Notes under the pieces: generated by a model
What the model was told of the DNA's origin: nothing
Seen by the model: the letters and a program-made list of their open reading frames with translations, nothing else
The model's database searches: none
Translations under genes and position numbers: made by a program
Part shown: one piece after another, positions 16,072 to 25,233 of the stretch
How the letters are laid out: every line of letters begins with the position of its first letter
Numbering within the stretch: position 1 is the first letter of the stretch
NCBI GenBank assembly: GCA_015232365.1
Contig: JADFZU010000016.1
Span: forward strand, 1 to 50,129
Direction of reading: 5' to 3'
Length of the DNA: 50,129 nucleotides
Origin: Magnetococcales bacterium
Lineage (GTDB): Bacteria; Pseudomonadota; Magnetococcia; Magnetococcales; JADFYX01

Positions 16072-18765
16072 ATGAAAAAACTCCTAGCATGGCTAATAGC
16101 ACTACCAAGCTTGATAATAGCGGTAGCCATATTCACCGCCTCATACTGGACGGTCTGGGGCATAGAGGCAGCTCTACCGGGAATAGAGGTTAAGCTGAGT
16201 CAAGCTAGAATCAACCCATTTGTCGGCCGGGTGTCACTACATGGATTGTCTCTGCAACGAAAAGGCGAGCCGGTATTGGGGCTCTCGCAGTTAGCGGTGG
16301 ACATCTCCATAAAAAGCCTTTTTAAAAAAGAGCTTATTGTTGATCGCATCCATATCAACAATGGCGGTATCTGGCTTGAAGAGCTGGAGTCTGGGCAGTG
16401 GCGTGTGGCAGGGGTTGATCTGCCGGTTGCAGTGGAGCCTGATCCAGGGAGTAAAGAGGTAGATAACGGTTCATCAGCCCCCACCTCTGTAGATGGTTTG
16501 GGTGTTGGTTTCCGGGGTATCAAGCTCTCCCACCTGGTTTTTCATGTTAAAGAGAAATCCGGTGAAAAGTTGTTGCGTCTTAAACGTTTGCAGATTCTTG
16601 GGCCGGGATTATTGGAGAGCAGCAGTAAACTGCCGGTTACTATTGAAGCCGGGCTTGACGATGCGAAGCTGGCTCTGTATGGACAGCTTAGTCCCTTTGC
16701 TCCTCCCATTAAGTTTAAAGGTGTTTTAGAGGTGGAAAAACTGCCTTTAGAGCTATCAAAACAGTATGTTGCGGCGGTTCCGCCCTCTCTTAAAGGTCTG
16801 TTTTCCTCAAATTTAAATCTGGATCTCTCCTATATCGAAACCGCTAGCTCAACTTTGAATATAAAAGGGTTTTTGGAGCTGGCTGATTTTGCTGTGGCAG
16901 AAGATAAGCTTACCATCAAGTTGCCAAAAAGCCGTTGGCAAGGAGAGATAGCAGGTAGTTTGCCGGTCGGGGCAGAAGCTTCTGGAGTTGTTAGTGGGGA
17001 GCTTAAGCTTACCGGGCTGGCTGTTCAAGAGGCTGGTGAAACCCGGCAGATGCTTAATATTGAAGAGTTGGCCCTGGAAAAAATCAAATATGCCAGTGAA
17101 GGCCGTTTGAATCTGGCAGGGGTAAGTGTAACCGGAAGTCAGCTCTATCTACACCGTACCCAGGCTGGAAAATGGCCCTGGTCTACAGAGGAGGTAGATA
17201 AAAAGCCAACTCCGGCAGATAAAAAGGCTGAGAGTAATGAGAAAAAAGATAGCGGGGGTTTCTCCTACCGGGTTGGCAAAATAGCTTTTCCCAAGGGCAT
17301 ATCTCTGAGCTTGAATGATGAGGGGGTAAGCCCAGAGGTTTTAGTTGCCGGTCGGATTGATGCTCTGGAGTTGGGAACCATAGATAGCAGCAAACCTGAG
17401 GCTGATACGCCATTTAAAATCAGTGGTCAGGTGGGGGAGTATGGAAAATTTGATTTTTCCGGCTCGAGTAAACCTCTGTTAGCCCAGCCTCATGTAACGG
17501 TGACTGGTGCGGTTCGCTCTCTTGATCTACCGCCATTCTCTCCTTATGTAGTGCCGGAGTTGGGTTATCAGTTTTCCAGCGGCAGCATTGATGTAGAGAC
17601 CGATCTGGCTCTGGAAAAAAATAGTATCAATAGTGAAAACAAGCTGATGTTAAGTATGTTTAACCTGGAGTCGGCCCAGACGGAAAAATCAAAAGAGATT
17701 GGCAAGCAGCTACCCATACCCATGGGGACTGCCCTTGATCTGCTCCGTAGTAAGGATGGTGATATAAAGCTAAAAATTCCTGTTACTGGCACTCTGGATA
17801 GCCCGAATATCGATTTTAACGATGCCATAAGCAAAGTGATGGGTAAAGTTACCAAAAGAGCAGCAAAGACTACTGCTCTTGTTGCTCTTGGCCCGGTTGG
17901 TTTAGCGGTTGCGGCGTTTCAGATGGTCGGTAATGCAGCAATTGATGTTCAAGAGGAGAAGGTGCTAAAAGACATCGCTTTTTCTAAAGGGTCAGGGAGT
18001 TTAACTGTTGCTGGCCGCAAAAGGCTTGATGAGCTGGCAGAGTTTTTAACTCAACAGAAGAAAAAACGGGTAATTGCCTGTGGTGTTGTCGACAACTCTG
18101 ATAAAAGCTTTTTAGCTGGTCTGATAGCAAAACAGGCCCAGGAAGAGGCTGCTGCTAATAGAGAAAAAACCCAGGAAGAGGCTGCACCTGCCAATGGAGA
18201 AAACCCTCCTGTAGATGCCCAACCTGCTGTTGCAAAAGAGGAAAAACCCCAAGAGGCAGTGGTTGCAGTCAAAGTCAAGAGCGGCTGGTATTATGAGGTG
18301 CGTGTGGCATCTTTTAAAAGTAAGAGCCTGGCTGAGAAATCCAAAAGAATATGGCAAAAGCGAGGCTATAATGTGCTGATCAGGGAGCTTTCTGGCCGGG
18401 GTGGATTGTTATGGCAGGGGGTATCTCTTGGTCTCTATCAATCCAAGCAAGAGGCTAAGTTTATTGCAGAGCGTATTGCTGAATCCCATAAAACCAAAGG
18501 GATAGTTGTTAAGGTTTCTGCTGAAAATGCCGAAGATACAGAGATGGTTACAACTGCTGTTGGGGCTGCCGGAGTTTCTCATGGTAGTTCTGATCTGGGG
18601 ACAAAATTGCGGAGCTTAGCTCGGAAGAGAGCTGATGCAGTGAAAAACTATCTGGTGACCAAGGGTAAGGTTGCACCAGAGCGGATTTTTTCCTGCAGCC
18701 CCATGTTGCCAAAAGCAGGTGATAAAAGGGGGCCGCGAGTTACCTTGGAATCGGGTAATAAATAA
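16072..18765 (+). CDS. DUF748/AsmA-like envelope protein with inserted SPOR domain
   Basis: An 897-residue protein with one N-terminal membrane helix (about residues 7-27) and a large periplasmic part. Residues about 30-690 have the DUF748 (AsmA-like) pattern: repeated beta segments, PFSPYVVPELGYQFSSG and LPIPMGTALDLLRSKDGDI. AsmA-like proteins are thought to move phospholipids to the outer membrane. An OmpA-like end region normally closes this family. Here it is split: its first part lies near residue 660, its last part (RADAVKNYLV, PERIFSC) near 860. Between them stand an Ala/Glu-rich linker and a SPOR domain (about 738-822, YYEVRVASFKS to GIVVKVS). AAAGGA precedes the ATG. It leads a run of envelope genes. 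Confidence 0.85.
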   Translation: MKKLLAWLIALPSLIIAVAIFTASYWTVWGIEAALPGIEVKLSQARINPFVGRVSLHGLSLQRKGEPVLGLSQLAVDISIKSLFKKELIVDRIHINNGGIWLEELESGQWRVAGVDLPVAVEPDPGSKEVDNGSSAPTSVDGLGVGFRGIKLSHLVFHVKEKSGEKLLRLKRLQILGPGLLESSSKLPVTIEAGLDDAKLALYGQLSPFAPPIKFKGVLEVEKLPLELSKQYVAAVPPSLKGLFSSNLNLDLSYIETASSTLNIKGFLELADFAVAEDKLTIKLPKSRWQGEIAGSLPVGAEASGVVSGELKLTGLAVQEAGETRQMLNIEELALEKIKYASEGRLNLAGVSVTGSQLYLHRTQAGKWPWSTEEVDKKPTPADKKAESNEKKDSGGFSYRVGKIAFPKGISLSLNDEGVSPEVLVAGRIDALELGTIDSSKPEADTPFKISGQVGEYGKFDFSGSSKPLLAQPHVTVTGAVRSLDLPPFSPYVVPELGYQFSSGSIDVETDLALEKNSINSENKLMLSMFNLESAQTEKSKEIGKQLPIPMGTALDLLRSKDGDIKLKIPVTGTLDSPNIDFNDAISKVMGKVTKRAAKTTALVALGPVGLAVAAFQMVGNAAIDVQEEKVLKDIAFSKGSGSLTVAGRKRLDELAEFLTQQKKKRVIACGVVDNSDKSFLAGLIAKQAQEEAAANREKTQEEAAPANGENPPVDAQPAVAKEEKPQEAVVAVKVKSGWYYEVRVASFKSKSLAEKSKRIWQKRGYNVLIRELSGRGGLLWQGVSLGLYQSKQEAKFIAERIAESHKTKGIVVKVSAENAEDTEMVTTAVGAAGVSHGSSDLGTKLRSLARKRADAVKNYLVTKGKVAPERIFSCSPMLPKAGDKRGPRVTLESGNK

Positions 18766-18838
18766 CTGGTAAATTTTTAAAATATTCTGGTTAAAGGCTC
18801 CATATCTCTATTATAAAAGGGATTGAGCAGAAATCATT

Positions 18839-20257
18839 ATGGAGATTCAGCAAAATATTTTAGGCTCACTACTGCTCCCTTTGGTAGGTCTGTTTAGCCT
18901 CTCCAATTTTAAAAATTGGTTATGGCAGCCTGATGTAATGCTAATGCCAGCATGGCAGCGTTGGATAAATCTAACCATCCGGGTCTGTTACCGGGTTATG
19001 ATGGATCTATCTAAAAAACGGTTGACCATGCAGGCTACCAGCCTGGTCTATACCACCCTGCTGTCACTTGTTCCTCTCTTGGCGGTGAGTTTTTCCACCC
19101 TGAAAGCCTTTGGTGTTCATAATCAAATTGACCCTATTTTGGCCGATTTTCTCACCCCATTAGGCCCTCAAGGTGATGTAATCCGGTTGCGGATTCTTGA
19201 ATTTGTCGAGAACATAAACGCCAGTGTTTTAGGCTCTATGGGACTGTTACTGTTATTTTATACGGTTATATCCCTCATCCAGAAAATTGAAGAGTCTTTT
19301 AATGATATCTGGTTTGTAAAGCATAACCGGCATTTTTCCCAGAAGTTAAGTCAATATCTCAGTGTGATAGTTGTTGGCCCAGTGCTGATTTTTTCTGCTA
19401 TCGGCCTGACTGCCTCCATTGAGAATAATGCCTTTATGCAGCAGATAATGGCTATAGAGCCGTTTGGCTCATTGATTGTACTCACTGCGAAAATGTTGCC
19501 GTATGTTCTGGTTATTATTGCTTTTACTTTTTTCTATATGATTGTGCCCAACACCCATGTTAAATGGGGTTGTGCCATAATAGGCGGGTTGATTTCCGGT
19601 GTGATCTGGGAGACGACAAGCTGGTTTTTTGCGGCATTTGTTGCTGGTAGTGTGAACTATGTGGCGGTCTATTCTGTTTTTGCCACCCTGATTATCTTTA
19701 TGATCTGGTTACAGCTAAACTGGCTGATAATATTGATCGGCTCCAACATAACTTTCTATTGTCAGAATGTGGGTTATCTCACCATAGATGGTGGAGCTTT
19801 CCGGTTGAGCAACCGGGTTAAAGAGAGGCTGGCTTTAATTGTATTGGTTAAAGTTGGCCATAATGCCTATTTAACCCGGCCACCGTTAACCATGGCTGAA
19901 CTGGTATTGGCAATCAACTCTCCGGCGGAGACTTTGGGGGAGATAGTTGAGATTCTTTGCAACCACAATCTATTAGCAAAGCTTGATCAGGATGGGGCTA
20001 TTCCGGTTTTTATTCCAAACCGGCCATTTGACATTACTTTTGTCAGAGATGTCATATCTGATGTGCGCAATGCCGAGGACAGCAGATACCATCTTGACGA
20101 TAGAATAGTCTCTACCTCAGGAGTAAAACGTATTTTTGGGCAAATTGACGATGCAGTCAATGATTCAATAGGCAAAAAAACCTTAAAAGATCTAGTATTG
20201 GAAGAGATCAAAGAGCAGAAAAAAAACAGCGAGGCTGTATCAAAAAAGAGTCTTTAA
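18839..20257 (+). CDS. YihY/BrkB family inner-membrane protein
   Basis: A 472-residue member of the YihY/virulence factor BrkB family (once misnamed RNase BN). The N-terminal two thirds contain about six hydrophobic helices between residues 65 and 325. Typical segments are LVYTTLLSLVPLLAVSF, FNDIW and GAIIGGLISGVIWETTSWFF-like helices. A cytosolic C-terminal part of about 140 residues is likely winged-helix-like (MAELVLAI, LGEIVEILCNHNLL). The function of the family is not settled; transport or envelope roles have been suggested. The ribosome site is weak. It sits between the AsmA-like gene and the pqi genes, in keeping with an envelope role. Confidence 0.88.
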   Translation: MEIQQNILGSLLLPLVGLFSLSNFKNWLWQPDVMLMPAWQRWINLTIRVCYRVMMDLSKKRLTMQATSLVYTTLLSLVPLLAVSFSTLKAFGVHNQIDPILADFLTPLGPQGDVIRLRILEFVENINASVLGSMGLLLLFYTVISLIQKIEESFNDIWFVKHNRHFSQKLSQYLSVIVVGPVLIFSAIGLTASIENNAFMQQIMAIEPFGSLIVLTAKMLPYVLVIIAFTFFYMIVPNTHVKWGCAIIGGLISGVIWETTSWFFAAFVAGSVNYVAVYSVFATLIIFMIWLQLNWLIILIGSNITFYCQNVGYLTIDGGAFRLSNRVKERLALIVLVKVGHNAYLTRPPLTMAELVLAINSPAETLGEIVEILCNHNLLAKLDQDGAIPVFIPNRPFDITFVRDVISDVRNAEDSRYHLDDRIVSTSGVKRIFGQIDDAVNDSIGKKTLKDLVLEEIKEQKKNSEAVSKKSL

Positions 20258-20262
20258 AATTA

Positions 20263-20290
20263 ATGGGTCGGTGTTTCACCCTTCCCAATA
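20263..20290 (+). repeat. Possible family A fragment
   Basis: ATGGGTCGGTGTTTCACCC then TTCCCAA keeps the ATGGGT start and TTCCCA centre of family A with most of the middle lost. It lies in the 114-base gap between yihY and pqiA. Weak. Confidence 0.3.
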
Positions 20291-20371
20291 GTTGCAAGTA
20301 TCATACAAGTGGATGATAATAACCGGATGAGAAGCCCCAACCCAGCAACAACCCATGACCAGGAAGATTTA

Positions 20372-20962
20372 ATGGCCTGTCATGAGTGCGACTTTCTCCA
20401 TAGCCTGCCGCGACTAACTAGGGGTAGCGTTGCCCGCTGCATACGTTGTGGAGCTATCTTGGCTAAAGGTGAAAACAACAGTGTTGAGAGAACTCTAGCT
20501 TTTACTTCAGCAGCCCTGATCCTATTTATTATCGCTAACATCTACCCGGTTTTGGGGCTGCACGCTGCTGGTAAAGAGCAGTATTATACACTGTTATCCG
20601 GTGCGTTGGTTCTCGCTCGGTTTGATCTTTGGGCGGTTGGATGGGTAGTCTTTTTAACAACCATTCTATTTCCACTGCTACATATTCTTGCTCTGCTCTA
20701 TGTTCTGGTTTTTATCCGGGCAGGCAGAAGGCCGCCATATTTTGTGCCAGCGTTTAAGGCTGCTCTGGCTCTGATGCCATGGAGCATGGTTGGTGTCTAT
20801 ATGTTGGGGGTATTGGTCTCTATTGTAAAGCTGGCTGATTTAGCAACAGTTATTCCCGGTATGGGGCTTTATGCTCTGGTGGCTCTGTTGTTGGTTACGG
20901 TGGGGGCTTCGGCAAATTTAAACCCTCGCTCTATCTGGCAGTTGGGAGATAGGGCACAATGA
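20372..20962 (+). CDS. pqiA: PqiA-type membrane protein, N-terminal half equivalent
   Basis: PqiA is the inner-membrane partner of the PqiB lipid-transport tunnel. The E. coli protein has two PqiA domains in one chain of about 417 residues; here each is a separate gene. This 196-residue product begins with two zinc-ribbon-like Cys pairs (CHEC at residues 3-6 and CIRC at about 23-26), then four hydrophobic helices. I chose the ATG at 20372 because AGGAAG lies 5 bases upstream; longer readings from GTG 20309 or ATG 20327 have no ribosome site. Its stop overlaps the next start (ATGA). Confidence 0.88.
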   Translation: MACHECDFLHSLPRLTRGSVARCIRCGAILAKGENNSVERTLAFTSAALILFIIANIYPVLGLHAAGKEQYYTLLSGALVLARFDLWAVGWVVFLTTILFPLLHILALLYVLVFIRAGRRPPYFVPAFKAALALMPWSMVGVYMLGVLVSIVKLADLATVIPGMGLYALVALLLVTVGASANLNPRSIWQLGDRAQ

Positions 20963-21612
20963 GCAGGGCCGCTTGCAAACATTCTGGTGAACCATACGGC
21001 AGCAGTGCACGCCTGGCAGGTATGGCCTCTTGCCATGTTTGCCATCTGGTGGTTAAAAAAGGTAGCGTAGGTGGCTATTGTCCCCGCTGTAAGACTCCGG
21101 TTCATTCACGAAAGGTTGATAGTCTCAACCGGACCTGGGCGTTGGTTATTACGGCGATTATTCTGTATATTCCAGCTAACCTCTATCCGGTGATGACGGT
21201 TAGCAAGTTTGGTCAGGGCGAGCCTAGCACCATTGTTAGTGGTGTTATGCATTTGATCCACTCTGGAATGTGGCCTTTGGCGATGATTGTTTTTATCGCT
21301 AGTATTATTGTTCCGGTAGGTAAGTTGGCTGTGCTGGTCTACCTGCTGTTATCAGTGCAGTATAGTTCACTAAACCATCCCCATGACCGCACCAGGCTCT
21401 ATCGTATTTTAGAGATGTTTGGCCACTGGTCGATGGTGGATGTATTTTTAATCTCTATTTTGGTGGCGTTGGTGGATATGGGGTTTTTAGCGACCATTGA
21501 GCCGGGAGTAGGGGTTCTGTATTTTGGAGCGGTGGTGATTATCACTCTGTTTGCATCACGGGCTTTTGATCCACGTTTAATTTGGGATGTGATTGATGAC
21601 AACACTGGATGA
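20959..21612 (+). CDS. pqiA: PqiA-type membrane protein, C-terminal half equivalent
   Basis: This is the second PqiA domain, 217 residues. It also has a Cys-pair ribbon (CHVC about residues 25-28, CPRC about 41-44) followed by four membrane helices (NLYPVMTV, PLAMIVFIASIIVP, WSMVDVFLISILVALVDMG). The ATG overlaps the stop of the first domain gene by four bases, so a coupled pair probably makes a heterodimer equal to the fused PqiA. GGGAG precedes the start. The pqiB start overlaps its 3' end. Confidence 0.88.
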   Translation: MSRAACKHSGEPYGSSARLAGMASCHVCHLVVKKGSVGGYCPRCKTPVHSRKVDSLNRTWALVITAIILYIPANLYPVMTVSKFGQGEPSTIVSGVMHLIHSGMWPLAMIVFIASIIVPVGKLAVLVYLLLSVQYSSLNHPHDRTRLYRILEMFGHWSMVDVFLISILVALVDMGFLATIEPGVGVLYFGAVVIITLFASRAFDPRLIWDVIDDNTG

Positions 21613-23335
21613 GACGGACCCACAAGCAAATATGGGCTTTCAGGATATTCCCCCTGCACCTCCGGCCAGAGCACAGGTGGATGGGAAGAGAAATTTTTCA
21701 GTTATCTGGATAATACCATTGGTAGCCTTGGTTGTCGGTTGCTGGCTGGTCTATAAGACCTACAGTGAGAAGGGGCCGGATGTCACTATAACCTTTAAAT
21801 CTTCTGAAGGGATTATAGCAGGTAAAACCCTTATTAAACATAAAGATGTAACTATTGGGATAATTAATGACGTTCGCCTTGACGATGATTTTACCTCGGT
21901 AATTTTAAAAGCCAGCCTGGTTCCTGGGGTGGAAAAATATCTCACTCCATCAGCTAAATTTTGGGTTGTCAGACCCCGTTTTTCCCTACAGGGGGTTTCA
22001 GGTTTGGGGACTCTGGTATCTGGAGCCTATCTGGAGTTGGAGCCGGGTAAGAAGGGAGGCAAAAAGAAACGAGAGTTTCGTGGTTTGGATAGCCCGCCTC
22101 TGGTTCGAGCCGACTCCCAGGGGATTCGCATTCTACTGACCACTCCAACCCTCGGCTCTCTGGCTGTAGGCTCTCCGGTCTATTATCGGGGTATTCCGGT
22201 GGGAGAGGTGTTGGGCCATGATCTCTCTCCTGATAAACGCAAGGTCCATGTTCACGCTTTCATTAAAGCTCCCTACCACTGGATGGTAAGGGAGAATACC
22301 CACTTTTGGTCGGTGAGCGGCATTGATCTATCTTTTGGTGCAGACGGGGTACGGGTGCAGACGGCAACATTGGCCTCGTTGCTTATTGGCGGGGTGGCGT
22401 TTGAGACCCCGGAAACCTTGGAAGAGAGCAAGGCTGCGGTTGATGAGTCGGTCTTTATGCTCCACCCTGACCGCCTGACTATTACTGAAAACGCCTACAG
22501 CCAGAAAATTCCTTTTATCCTCTATTTTTCCGGCTCGGTTCGAGGTCTTAAATCCGGTGCTCCGGTTGAGTTCCGGGGGATAAAAATTGGTACGGTTACC
22601 GATATAAAAATGGAGTTTGAGCGTGAAAAGACCAACTTCAAGGTAGCGGTTCTGGTACAGATAGAGCCGGAGCGGGTGGTGGAGATTGATGAAAAAGGCG
22701 AGCTGTCTAAAATGGGTTCGCCTTACGAACTACTAGAGACCCTGGTTGATAGAGGGCTGCGTGCCCAACTGGAGACCGGCAACTATCTAACCGGGCAGCT
22801 CTATGTAAATTTAACCCTAAAACCTGGAACTCCCATCACCCTGGTTGGCGGTAATAAACGTTTTCCAGAGTTACCGACGGTTCCAAGCAACTTTGAAGAG
22901 ATCAGCACCTTTGCTTACAACTTTTTGGCAAAACTTCAGAGTGTACCTCTAGATGAGATCAGCAAGGAGCTGGTTGCAATTTTGGAGGGTGCAAATAAAA
23001 CGGTAAATGCTCCAGAGGTTTTAAATACCATCCGCTCCCTTGATGAGGCGTTGGTAACCCTGCGTGGTGCTGCTGAGAAAATGGATGGTATGATTGAGCC
23101 GGTTAGCGAGGATCTTGGTGAGGCTGCCAAGGCGGCACAGGTGGCCCTGCAGCGAAGCGAAGAGTTGATGACATTGATGATGGAGGTGGTGGGGCCGGAT
23201 GCACCCCTCAACTATCGAGTTATGGAGCTATCGCAGGAGTTGACCTCAACCTCTCGCTCCATTCGCTCTTTTATTGACAGCATGAATCGGAAACCGGAAT
23301 CTTTGGTCTTTGGTAAGGGTGGAGGCAAGAAATAG
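21596..23335 (+). CDS. pqiB: PqiB-type MCE lipid-transport protein
   Basis: PqiB forms a hexameric periplasmic tube for lipid traffic between the two membranes. The 579 residues (E. coli about 546) contain one N-terminal membrane helix (about residues 33-55) and three MCE domains (about 57-150, 170-265 and 305-400). Each has a hydrophobic core and a GxPVxYRGIxxG-like turn (GSPVYYRGIPVG, GAPVEFRGIKIG). A long helical C-terminal part (about 430-560) would form the needle. The start is ATG 21596, inside the pqiA 3' end; a later ATG at 21632 is also possible. pqiC follows after 3 bases. Confidence 0.93.
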   Translation: MTTLDETDPQANMGFQDIPPAPPARAQVDGKRNFSVIWIIPLVALVVGCWLVYKTYSEKGPDVTITFKSSEGIIAGKTLIKHKDVTIGIINDVRLDDDFTSVILKASLVPGVEKYLTPSAKFWVVRPRFSLQGVSGLGTLVSGAYLELEPGKKGGKKKREFRGLDSPPLVRADSQGIRILLTTPTLGSLAVGSPVYYRGIPVGEVLGHDLSPDKRKVHVHAFIKAPYHWMVRENTHFWSVSGIDLSFGADGVRVQTATLASLLIGGVAFETPETLEESKAAVDESVFMLHPDRLTITENAYSQKIPFILYFSGSVRGLKSGAPVEFRGIKIGTVTDIKMEFEREKTNFKVAVLVQIEPERVVEIDEKGELSKMGSPYELLETLVDRGLRAQLETGNYLTGQLYVNLTLKPGTPITLVGGNKRFPELPTVPSNFEEISTFAYNFLAKLQSVPLDEISKELVAILEGANKTVNAPEVLNTIRSLDEALVTLRGAAEKMDGMIEPVSEDLGEAAKAAQVALQRSEELMTLMMEVVGPDAPLNYRVMELSQELTSTSRSIRSFIDSMNRKPESLVFGKGGGKK

Positions 23336-23338
23336 ATC

Positions 23339-23974
23339 ATGAATCTAAAAACAGCAGTGAAATTGCGTGTTTTACTCACTCTGGCTGGTTTGTTGGTGGC
23401 TCTTGGCGGCTGTAGTATTAATCCCCTTGGCACTGGTACGCCCCAAACCAGGTTTTTTGTTGTTTCACCGTTAACCGTCCCGGAGCCTCCGGATGGGGGT
23501 TTGGTTAAAAAAGATGAGATTGAAATAGCTATTGAGCAGTTGGTGATTCCCTCCTACCTTGACCGTCCACAAATAGTTATTCGCACTGGCGATAACGAGC
23601 TGCACATATCTGAGTTCAACCAGTGGGGGGAGAATCTCCGGGGTAACCTATCACGGGTATTCTTGGAAAACCTCGCTCTGCTTATGGATTCCGACAATAT
23701 ATTTCTGGTTCCGAGTATAAAACGGCAAAGTCCAGATTTGCGGGTTGCGGTGCGTATTATTCAATTTGAACGTGGTCAGAGCGGTGCACCCCATCTGACG
23801 GTGCGTTGGACACTATATGACCGGGAGAAAAAGGTCATATTCCGGGAGAATCTGGTCTTGACTGGTGAAAATGTCGGCAGATATGACTATCCAGCAATAG
23901 TTAAAGCCATGAGTGATCTGCTAGCAGATCTATCCCGGCGGATAGTTGTGATCATTAGAAAACACTCCATTTGA
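23339..23974 (+). CDS. pqiC: PqiC-type outer-membrane lipoprotein
   Basis: A 211-residue lipoprotein. The signal peptide ends in a lipobox (LGGC, lipid-bearing Cys about residue 25), and position 26 is Ser, so outer-membrane sorting is expected. The mature part has the ABC-transport auxiliary (DUF330) pattern: FFVVSPL, VIPSYLDRPQIVIR, LHISEFNQWGENL and VRIIQFE. PqiC is thought to dock the PqiB tube at the outer membrane. It ends the pqiA-A-B-C operon; a large palindrome follows. Confidence 0.9.
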   Translation: MNLKTAVKLRVLLTLAGLLVALGGCSINPLGTGTPQTRFFVVSPLTVPEPPDGGLVKKDEIEIAIEQLVIPSYLDRPQIVIRTGDNELHISEFNQWGENLRGNLSRVFLENLALLMDSDNIFLVPSIKRQSPDLRVAVRIIQFERGQSGAPHLTVRWTLYDREKKVIFRENLVLTGENVGRYDYPAIVKAMSDLLADLSRRIVVIIRKHSI

Positions 23975-23983
23975 GCTGGTTTT

Positions 23984-24017
23984 GCAAACTTAGTTTACAT
24001 GTGTAAATTAAGTTTGC
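23984..24017. repeat. 34-bp near-perfect palindrome after pqiC
   Basis: Two 17-base arms meet at 24000/24001 (GCAAACTTAGTTTACAT against GTGTAAATTAAGTTTGC); 15 of 17 positions pair. It lies 10 bases after the pqiC stop. No T-run follows, so it is not a standard terminator. It may be an operator for the pilin operon that starts 240 bases on, or an mRNA 3'-end stem. Confidence 0.7.
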
Positions 24018-24256
24018 ATATGTAATGCAATCACTCAGCACAATTGCTGGTATAGAGGTGTAGTTCGTCAAGGTGTTGTCTGGCACTCCTACACAAAAAT
24101 TCCTTAATTTATTAAATAGTTAATATTCAACATAAGCTTAAAAAATTGCTTTGTCCGGTTTTTTTGTCAAGGAGTGAGCAATAAGTCGCTGAAAATTGCA
24201 CTAAATAGGGTTATAGATCAAAACAACAAACAGATGGTGAACCAAGGGTATGGGAA

Positions 24257-24697
24257 ATGTATAGAGATAGATTAACAGGTGGTTTTACTCTAATTGAGTT
24301 GATGATTGTTTTGACAATTATCGGCATTTTGGCTGCAGTTGCTTTTCCTGCCTATAGTGACTTTATCCAGCGGGCACATCGCTCCCAGGGAAGCCAGCTA
24401 ATGTTACAAATTGCTGATAAAGAGGAGATGTATCTTCTCGATGCCCGAACCTATACCGACTCTTTTGCCAGCCTTAATTTTGCTGCTGATGGTTGGGACT
24501 GTGCTACGGACCCAACAGTATGTGTAAACAATTTTTATTCGGTTGGGGTGACAGTGGTTGCTGCTGCTGCCGGAGTTCCCCCTAGCTATTTAATAACTGC
24601 GACCCCTCTATCTAATCAGGCAGCAGATGGGGTTATGACCTATAGCAGTGCCGGGGTAAAAACCCGTACCGTTGGAGGAGTTAATGTAGGATGGTAA
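24257..24697 (+). CDS. pilE: Type IV pilin-like protein PilE
   Basis: A 146-residue type IV prepilin. A short leader ends in Gly9, then FTLIELMIV begins the mature chain with the conserved Glu5, the target of prepilin peptidase and N-methylase. The hydrophobic helix runs to about residue 33. The C-terminal domain has two cysteines (in DCATDP and TVCVNN) that probably form the disulfide loop. It heads a set of minor pilin genes ending in pilY1. The start codon is preceded by GGGAA. No convincing sigma-54 promoter is seen upstream. It could be a minor pilin or the major pilin. Confidence 0.9.
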   Translation: MYRDRLTGGFTLIELMIVLTIIGILAAVAFPAYSDFIQRAHRSQGSQLMLQIADKEEMYLLDARTYTDSFASLNFAADGWDCATDPTVCVNNFYSVGVTVVAAAAGVPPSYLITATPLSNQAADGVMTYSSAGVKTRTVGGVNVGW

Positions 24698-25233
24698 ACC
24701 CATCTCCATATAAAAACAGGGAAAACACCTGCTGCCGTAGAGTAGTAGAGGAGGGCTTTACCCTGCTGGAGATGCTGATTGTTATGGCTATTATGGGGAT
24801 TTTACTCACTGTAGCAGCACCAAGCTTGCGTAGTTTTATGTTAACCCAGGAGGTAAAAGCCGCCACTGTTGATATCCATACCGGCCTGCTCTATGCCCGT
24901 AGCGAAGCGGTAAAGCGTAATACCGATGTTAGCCTTGTCCCGGTTACAGCCGGGGTTTGGAATGGGGTTTGGAATGTGGAGTATGGCTCGGCTCCTGCGA
25001 CTATTCTTAAAACCATGGACAGCCACAGCACTTTAACCATAACCGGCTCAAATGGGACTGTTACCTATAGCCGAAATGGCCGGTTGGCAACTGGAAGTGG
25101 AACAGTGACTTTTAGCATCAGTGTGGCTGGTAACAATCAAGCTGTAATGCGTTGTATCACAATTTCGCCTAGTGGCCTGCCCAATGTTTTGATAGATAGT
25201 GATGGTAACTCTGGTAACGGATGGTGTAGTTGA
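24691..25233 (+). CDS. fimT: Minor pilin FimT/GspH-like
   Basis: A 180-residue prepilin with leader to Gly22 (EEG) then [17 protein letters not shown], including Glu5. The remainder has the GspH/FimT pseudopilin pattern: [14 protein letters not shown] followed by [15 protein letters not shown], and a Gly/Ser/Thr-rich beta domain ending in a Cys pair. The start overlaps the pilE stop by 7 bases, with GGAGGAG about 9 bases upstream. FimT proteins of other species bind DNA and prime the pilus; whether this one does is not visible. Confidence 0.9.
   Translation: MVNPSPYKNRENTCCRRVVEEGFTLLEMLIVMAIMGILLTVAAPSLRSFMLTQEVKAATVDIHTGLLYARSEAVKRNTDVSLVPVTAGVWNGVWNVEYGSAPATILKTMDSHSTLTITGSNGTVTYSRNGRLATGSGTVTFSISVAGNNQAVMRCITISPSGLPNVLIDSDGNSGNGWCS

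Noticed and set aside
24081-24095. Possible sigma-54 promoter of the pilin operon (TGGCAC at 24081)
   Set aside because: The -24 half is perfect, but the -12 position holds ACACA in place of TTGCA with no alternative at the right spacing.
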